The position numbers and the translations under genes are program-made. A stretch of DNA of 64,000 nt from Spirodela intermedia. Taxonomy: Eukaryota; Streptophyta; Magnoliopsida; Alismatales; Araceae. Location: NCBI GenBank assembly GCA_902729315.2, contig LR746267.1, positions 4,775,386 to 4,839,385 of the forward strand, in the 5' to 3' direction. Below, piece after piece: positions 59,201-64,000 of the stretch. The notes beneath the pieces were generated by a model, which was not told the DNA's origin, searched no databases, and saw nothing but the letters and a program-made list of their open reading frames with translations. Numbering within the stretch: position 1 is the stretch's first letter; each line of letters opens with the position of its first letter.

Positions 59201-60692
59201 TTTGAGCCGCATTTGACTTCCTAATGCCTCCACATCCCATGTAATGTGATCGGTTGATTGGACTGAGGAAATATCCTCTTTTTCTCTTCTCTAAGATGTG
59301 ATTCACGACTAAGAAAGTCAACTCAAAAGGTCGTCGAATTATCGAATCTTCCCATCCCAAAGTTCCTTCGTGAACTTTGCCCACCCTGAAAGGAAGTTGA
59401 TTCTGCCCCTAAGAGCTGATGTCTTTCCAAAAATAGCTTTCTCGCTTGTTGCTTGAATAAAATCTCTAGACCAGATGCTACCAAGTATATTATCCCCGGC
59501 TCTACGTCTTTTGCATTACGGAGCTTCCGATCCTCCAAAAGTACTATTTCTTACGAAACTGGGAGTGACTTAGAGTCGAATTTTTCTTGTTGTCTTTATT
59601 GATAATGCATCAACCCCCTCAGTTGGCTGGCCTGATGGCTTCTTCCAGTCCGAAAAATTTGGGCATCTCTACTGTCAAGTAACTTGTATTCAGGCCACTG
59701 TAGAAACTCTTGATGAAACGAAATCACCCTTTTAGCTCAGTGGTAGAAGTCATCAAGTTGTTAGGACTTTACTTACATAAAGGTGGTTCTAACTGGTGGT
59801 GAAATCATGAGTCTGTCTCGCAGATGTTTCCGGTCCTGCAATAAGTTATGATTCCCTGCCAATAAATATGAAGGTTCAACTCTTCAGGTTCACCATAAAG
59901 ATTGTTTCTTAGAGTAATCTAGCTTCTTGTGCTCATGATCTCTTCCGACTCGGGGTGATTTGTGCTTCCCCCCTCTTCTGACAATAGATATGAGATTTGT
60001 ATGAGTAGAGTCGTAAATTGTGCTTCATTTTGTAATTGATTTCAATGTATATATAGATTTGAGAAATTTTCAGCTCGAAAGGATGGGACATTTACAGGTT
60101 TTCACAGTCATCTTTGGTGAGAAAAAACCAAAATGCTTTGCTGTTGGTGACGACTGTGGACTAGAGATCTGGGTTCCCCAGTTTTTGAGAAGTTGGAGAT
60201 CCTCTCGATTCTTTCCTTGACTTCGTCTCATGGTTGATGGACCTGTTCTTGTCTCATGTTACAGAGGATGCCATACCCGGCGGGTCGCTGATCATCGACG
60301 TGAAGTATTTTGGGGTGCACATCCACCAAGAGACGCATGATCTCTGTGAGGAAACTTCCTGCCCTGTCTCAGGGGGGAACTTCCTGATCTCGCACGATCA
60401 GGTCCTCCCGGCGTACACGCCACCGGTAAGACGCGGGCCTCTCTCCATCTTTCTTTGCCTCCGTTCCTGGTTTCCGTGGATGATGATGATAATGATGATG
60501 CCCTTCTGGCCCGGACTTCAGAGGTGAGAAGGTGAGAGGTATACGACGCTCTGACGTCTCTGTTTGTGGCTTTCTCCTGGCCAGGGATCGTATACGCTCA
60601 CCATGAAGCTGTTGGGCCAAGACGAGAGCCAGTTGTCGTGCGTGAGCTTCGACTTCAAGATCAGGGTTGGCTCCCCGGTTGACGACGACTGA
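56249..60692 (+). CDS. ML-domain (MD-2-related) lipid-binding protein, PG/PI transfer type (4 exons)
   Basis: Exons: 56249-56354, 56981-57082, 60265-60425 and 60585-60692; total 477 nt, 158 residues, with phases 1, 1 and 0 that agree at each GT-AG junction. The N-terminal 30 or so residues form a signal peptide (GVILVAACLLLLLTVGATPV). The mature ML domain follows: VHYCDKQADYAVKVKGVQIN, PNPVVRGKPAKFSLS, then EDAIPGGSLIIDVKYFGVHI and HQETHDLCEETSCPVSGG, and GSYTLTMKLLGQDESQLSCV ending in FDFKI. The paired cysteines fit the disulfides of the ML fold, a beta-sandwich that holds a lipid. Family members are secreted or vacuolar/ER proteins annotated as putative phosphatidylglycerol/phosphatidylinositol transfer proteins; the lipid here is not known. 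Intron 3 is long (3.2 kb) and has a tRNA-like remnant. Exon reading is firm because each junction joins conserved text. Confidence 0.93.
59731..59797 (+). other. tRNA-like pol III promoter remnant in intron 3 of the ML gene
   Basis: TAGCTCAGTGG at 59733-59743 is a perfect A box, and GGTTCTAACT at about 59785-59794 approximates a B box at tRNA-like spacing. The arms do not form a clean cloverleaf, so this is a tRNA pseudogene or SINE remnant and not an active tRNA gene. Confidence 0.35.
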
Positions 60693-61138
60693 AGAGCTGA
60701 GCTGAGTTGAGCTGAGAAGGGACTGACTGATCCCCGGGTGGACAACCCGTCCGCCGTCTTGTGTCCTCTATGTTGGTTTGTTGTGTTCTCTCGCTTTGGC
60801 CGACTATACCATACCCTGTGCAAATATTTCCGATAAACTACGTTGGCATGCTCGACATTGATCAGGCTGCCGTTTGCTTCCTTAACTTGTTTGCTGTGAA
60901 CGAGGGATGGGTGCTTCGTCTGCCTACTTGTTCGCCATGTGTCTTCAGGCGGCCGACGAATGTGAGAGAGAGGGTTCTCTTTCTGGAGCGAACCCTCCTT
61001 TCAGGGCGATCTGTGATTAGGATTTTGGCAGCTTGTCCGGTTCGTCTGGTTTTTGCAGGAGGAATGAGCCCCGCTTCTAGTTTTGATGAGGAAACTTGCG
61101 ACCGTTGAGGCGGCTTGATACCTGCCTGCCCCTAACTC

Positions 61139-61169
61139 ACTCTCTTCTCTCTCTCTCTCTCTCTCTCTC
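61139..61169. repeat. (CT)n microsatellite
   Basis: About 14 CT units with one interruption, directly upstream of a TATA-like sequence and 330 nt before the glutaredoxin-like start codon. Confidence 0.8.
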
Positions 61170-61170
61170 A

Positions 61171-61179
61171 TATTTAAAT
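61171..61179 (+). promoter_or_regulatory. TATA-like box of the glutaredoxin-like gene
   Basis: TATTTAAAT follows a CT tract and lies about 320 nt before the ATG, leaving a long but plausible 5' UTR. Confidence 0.35.
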
Positions 61180-61497
61180 TCTTCATGTTGACACTCACCT
61201 CCCTGGCCCACCCGCCTCCGTGGATCCCTAAAATTGAAGCAACACACCCGCCGTCGTCGTCGCGCAGGTAGCCGTTGGGACCTCGACCATTGGCGACGCA
61301 AGGAAACCAGGAGAGAGGAAGTGGCGGTGACCTGAGGGCGTGAGGCGGATCTCTAGTTGATCCAGTTCGTGAGAGACGGGAAAGGAAAAGGAGGGTAGGG
61401 AGAAGAAGAGGTTCGGAATAGTCAATCCCCGGTATCCTCTGCGTCACCATCTCCGCCGCCGTCGGGTCGCCGTTCCTCGCTGATAGGACGCCTGGAG

Positions 61498-62826
61498 ATG
61501 AAAGGGCTGAAGGGGAGAATCCTCAAGAATCTGAAGTCGATCCCGCAGGTGGGCTACATCAGTCCGCCCTCCCGCGTCCTCCAGGCGCTCTCCCCCAATG
61601 CGCTGCTCCCATCTCCGTCCCCGCCGGCCCGCCCCTGGACTAGCCGGCGACCTCCGCCGCCCTCCGATGCGGGGAGAAGTTCCGATCTGCTTCCCGTCGG
61701 CGCAGCGCGGGGAGACGGGGAGCGGCAACAGGAAGATGACCCTCCCCTCCTCCGCAAAGGCCCTCCTCTGGAGGAACACGACGATCCCATCGCCACCGGC
61801 AGGGCGATCAGGGACTTGGAGGACGACGAGGCCGACAGCAGAGAGAACATCACGGCGGCGCGGGTCGGATCGGCGGCAGTGGCAGCAGCGGAGGACAACG
61901 GAAAGCCGCTGCTCGGAGCGGTTAGTCACCAGAAGAGACCTCCGGCATCGGGGCAGAGGGATGCATCTTCGCGTTACAGGCGCCCGGATCTGAACTCGGC
62001 CAGTCTTTTCGACCCCGATCTCCTGGCGGCATTCGAGCAGGCGGTGATGGAGTACGGCCGCAGCTACCAGGAGTTGCGCCCCAAGGCCGACTCCACCGCC
62101 GACCGGCGGTGGGCAGAAGAGGAAAAGGATGACGCAGGAGAAGACGGACCCCCGTGCAAGGTGCCCAGAAGAGTCGTTGGGGGGGATGAGGAGGAGGAGG
62201 TGGATCCCCTGGAGGGGTTCGAATGGAGGTGCCCGCCGGGGGGCGGCGACGGCGTGGTGCTGTACACGACGAGCCTGCGGGGGATCAGGAAGACTTTCGA
62301 GGACTGCAACAAAGTTCGGGTCTTGCTATGCAGCTTCCGCGTGACATTCGACGAACGAGATGTGTCGATGCACTGGGAGTACAGGGAAGAGCTGCGGCGG
62401 ACCCTCGGCGGCGGCTGCGGTGCCGTCATCCCTCCGCGGCTGTTCGTGAAGGGGAGGCACATCGGAGGCGCCGAGGAGGTGCTCGGCCTGCACGAGCAGG
62501 GAGGGCTACGGGGGCTGCTGTGGGGCCTTCCCGTCGACAGGTCGGGCGGCGCGCCGTGCCGGCGGTGCGGCGGCGTACGGTTCGTGCTCTGCGGGGAGTG
62601 CAGCGGCAGCCGCAAGGTGTTCGCGGAGGGCGGCGGCGGGGGCGGGGAGGCGGCGGCGAGGTGCAGCAAGTGCAACGAGAACGGGCTGGTCGTGTGCGCC
62701 CTCTGCTGCTCCCGGGGCTCCCCCTCCTGCAACGGTGGAGCGACCGGAAAAGAAGACGAAGGCCTTTCCCTCTGCTTGCCCACCGACCCAACTTCATCCC
62801 GCGCCCACCTCTTACCTGCTGAATGA
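61498..62826 (+). CDS. Glutaredoxin-domain protein with C-terminal Cys-rich zinc-binding tail (At5g39865-like)
   Basis: Single exon, 442 residues. It starts MKGLKGRILKNLKSIPQVGY, a basic N-terminus conserved in this plant group, followed by a long low-complexity acidic/Pro-rich linker. From residue about 252 a glutaredoxin fold appears: VVLYTTSLRGIRKTFEDCNK, VTFDERDVSMHWEYREEL, AVIPPRLFVKGRHIGGAEEV and LHEQGGLRGLL. The CPYC-type active site is replaced by TSLRG, so thiol-disulfide exchange of the classical kind is unlikely, as in the rest of this family. The tail has four CxxC pairs (CRRC, CGEC, CSKC, CALC), likely one or two zinc sites. The role of the family is poorly known. The start is the first in-frame ATG; the stop is TGA. 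Very high GC produces long shadow frames on the other strand. Confidence 0.9.
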   Translation: MKGLKGRILKNLKSIPQVGYISPPSRVLQALSPNALLPSPSPPARPWTSRRPPPPSDAGRSSDLLPVGAARGDGERQQEDDPPLLRKGPPLEEHDDPIATGRAIRDLEDDEADSRENITAARVGSAAVAAAEDNGKPLLGAVSHQKRPPASGQRDASSRYRRPDLNSASLFDPDLLAAFEQAVMEYGRSYQELRPKADSTADRRWAEEEKDDAGEDGPPCKVPRRVVGGDEEEEVDPLEGFEWRCPPGGGDGVVLYTTSLRGIRKTFEDCNKVRVLLCSFRVTFDERDVSMHWEYREELRRTLGGGCGAVIPPRLFVKGRHIGGAEEVLGLHEQGGLRGLLWGLPVDRSGGAPCRRCGGVRFVLCGECSGSRKVFAEGGGGGGEAAARCSKCNENGLVVCALCCSRGSPSCNGGATGKEDEGLSLCLPTDPTSSRAHLLPAE

Positions 62827-63383
62827 ATGCAACCCTGGCCTGGCCCTGGCCTGTCTTGTCGACAGGTAGTGGTGGCCCTCTTTTCTCTTCCCGCCCTACT
62901 TCGTCCGCCCATTGACCATCCGAGCATCAACCATAACCTTGATCAAATAAATTCCGGCGGGGTGGAATAATGAATGAATGAATCAGTGTGCAGTTTGCCA
63001 TGTGCCTCATGCGTGCTCGGGAGACCAGAAAGAGAGGAACTAACCACATCCGTGAAGAGCAGCGATAGAGAGAGAGAGGGGGAGAGAGAGAGAGAGAGAG
63101 AGAGAGCCACGCACGAGGGCAAGAAGTGCCAGGCATGCAGACACGGCCGACCTTAGATACAACAACAACGACAACTAATGAAAGGAAGGTAAGGTTAAGG
63201 TAATTCACAGTGCCAGTGACATCGTCGTCTCGGCCGTCGCCTACCGGGGAGGAAGAAAGAAGAGCTAACAACGCTAAACAGTAGCGCCACGCAAACAGGA
63301 CTGACTGACTGACTGACTGGTAACAATTAAAGCGGCGAGAGTGAGTCTCGTGGGTCGATCAGTGAGTGAGAGGAAGTCATTTA
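62827..63383. other. Intergenic region between convergent genes
   Basis: The glutaredoxin-like gene (+) and the MBD-like gene (-) end here, so both 3' UTRs lie within. It contains a GA microsatellite (63066-63107) and a five-unit GACT run (about 63299-63320). No further gene is seen. Confidence 0.5.
63066..63107. repeat. (GA)n microsatellite, interrupted
   Basis: About 20 GA units with a GGGG interruption, between two convergent genes. Confidence 0.8.
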
Positions 63384-64000
63384 TTATTCAGTGCGGCGGC
63401 CGCCGTTGTCGGTGGCGTTATCCTCCGCCGCATGGGAGGCCTCCCCTGTTACTTGGGGTTCCACCGGGCCCTTGGTGTCCCCGCCCGCTGCCGGCTCGCC
63501 GTTCTCACGGCTTTCTTCTTCCTCATGGGGCTGGCCCTCCTTGGGCTCCTTCGGGGGCTGGGTGGTGCCTTCCACTTTGGGGTGCTCCTCTTCATCCGCA
63601 GCAGTAGAAGCAGGAGCAGTAGCTTCCTTGTCCTTCTCCGGGTTCTCAATCCGCCCTTCTCCGGCCTCGTCTAACCCATTCTCCACCCTTTTCACGGCCG
63701 CGGCCTTTTCTACCTCAGCTGCTGCGGCTGCTGCAGCGCCCTCCTCTGCGTCTGCTGGAGCTTTGCCGTCCTCTTCTCTTCCTGCGGCTAATTTCATCTC
63801 CGAATCGCCATCCTCTTCCTTGGCTTCTTCTGCCGGGGGGGCCTCCTCGCCTTTCTTTGTCCCGGATTTCCTTCCTCTCTTCTTCGGTGGTTCTTCCTCT
63901 GGAGTCTCCGCACCCTTTGACCTCTCACTGATTCTCGCAGAACGCCTCGGCGTATCACCTGCCCCAAATGGAAAGTCAAAACGTTGACAACCATGAAAAC
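63384..64000 (-). CDS. MBD10/MBD11-like methyl-CpG-binding-domain protein, C-terminal part
   Basis: The reading frame is open on the minus strand from the window edge to TAA at 63386-63384, giving about 205 residues. Near the edge it reads STFDFPFGAGDTPRRSARIS, then EEEPPKKRGRKSGTKKGEEA, which matches the segment just after the MBD fold in plant MBD10 and MBD11 (consensus around FDWxxGxTPRRSARISEK). The rest is an acidic, Ala/Glu/Lys-rich disordered tail. The methyl-binding fold itself lies beyond the window, so DNA-methyl binding cannot be judged. In this family the proteins are nuclear and tied to chromatin and rRNA gene silencing. No splice acceptor is visible before the edge. Confidence 0.85.
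   Translation of the reverse strand, partial: FHGCQRFDFPFGAGDTPRRSARISERSKGAETPEEEPPKKRGRKSGTKKGEEAPPAEEAKEEDGDSEMKLAAGREEDGKAPADAEEGAAAAAAAEVEKAAAVKRVENGLDEAGEGRIENPEKDKEATAPASTAADEEEHPKVEGTTQPPKEPKEGQPHEEEESRENGEPAAGGDTKGPVEPQVTGEASHAAEDNATDNGGRRTE

Larger units (their letters stand above)
60693..61497. other. Intergenic region: ML 3' UTR and glutaredoxin-like promoter
   Basis: The first half should hold the 3' UTR of the ML gene. A CT microsatellite at about 61139-61169 and a TATA-like TATTTAAAT at 61171-61179 precede the next gene. Short frames here show no known family. Confidence 0.45.

Noticed and set aside
62064-62930. Open frame of 288 codons on the minus strand
   Set aside because: Antisense shadow of the glutaredoxin-like gene, rich in Ser/Pro/Arg and without family features.
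1-64000. CRISPR array, prophage or defence island
   Set aside because: The tandem repeats have no spacers between them, and the genes are spliced plant genes.

Overview
This is a stretch of plant nuclear DNA. Genes with introns, plant-only families (NAC, IQD, ATL RING-H2, a plant MBD protein), many LTR-retrotransposon remnants and several minisatellites all point that way. The very GC-rich coding exons set in AT-rich intergenic DNA suggest a commelinid monocot, for example the banana/ginger or palm lineages; the lineage is an inference. I see no CRISPR array, operon or prokaryotic feature.

Layout. (1) 1-4.2 kb, GC-rich: a complete three-exon NAM-type NAC transcription factor on the minus strand (188-1776), then broken pieces of an LRR-VIII-type receptor kinase domain (about 3862-4170) that stop where an AT-rich satellite of roughly 175 bp begins. 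(2) 4.2-36 kb, AT-rich and without intact genes: a degenerate Ty3/gypsy element (5380-9869), a solo LTR with a perfect 5-bp target-site duplication (11735-12196), further LTR fragments in both orientations, two more decayed gypsy bodies (about 16.7-18.5 kb and 21.3-22.8 kb), several minisatellites (56 bp, 29 bp, 48 bp) and at least two uncharacterised dispersed repeat families. One gene-like fragment occurs twice, in opposite orientation, at 24.5 and 38 kb. (3) 37.2-37.6 kb: a small two-exon gene for an unrecognised protein of about 81 residues. (4) 38-43.4 kb: more repeats, including copies in inverted orientation. (5) 44-64 kb, a gene-dense GC-rich island: a GT14/BC10-like glycosyltransferase (-), a five-exon IQD calmodulin-binding protein (-), a three-exon unknown protein of 185 residues (-), an ATL RING-H2 ubiquitin ligase (+), a four-exon ML-domain lipid-binding protein (+), a single-exon glutaredoxin-like protein with a Cys-rich tail (+), and the C-terminal part of an MBD10/11-like protein (-) cut by the right edge.

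The genes are ordinary, independently transcribed plant genes; I see no sign that they form one pathway. Exon structures were worked out by hand from splice sites, phase and family conservation. Several check themselves: all five IQD exons are whole codons and the intron inside IQ67 falls after residue 16, as known for the family. I did not find a convincing new biological system. The best second looks are the two unrecognised small genes, the duplicated gene fragment lying beside a dispersed repeat, the repeat family carrying the palindrome GAACTTAAGTTC, and a 50-base poly-G run just past the glycosyltransferase stop codon.
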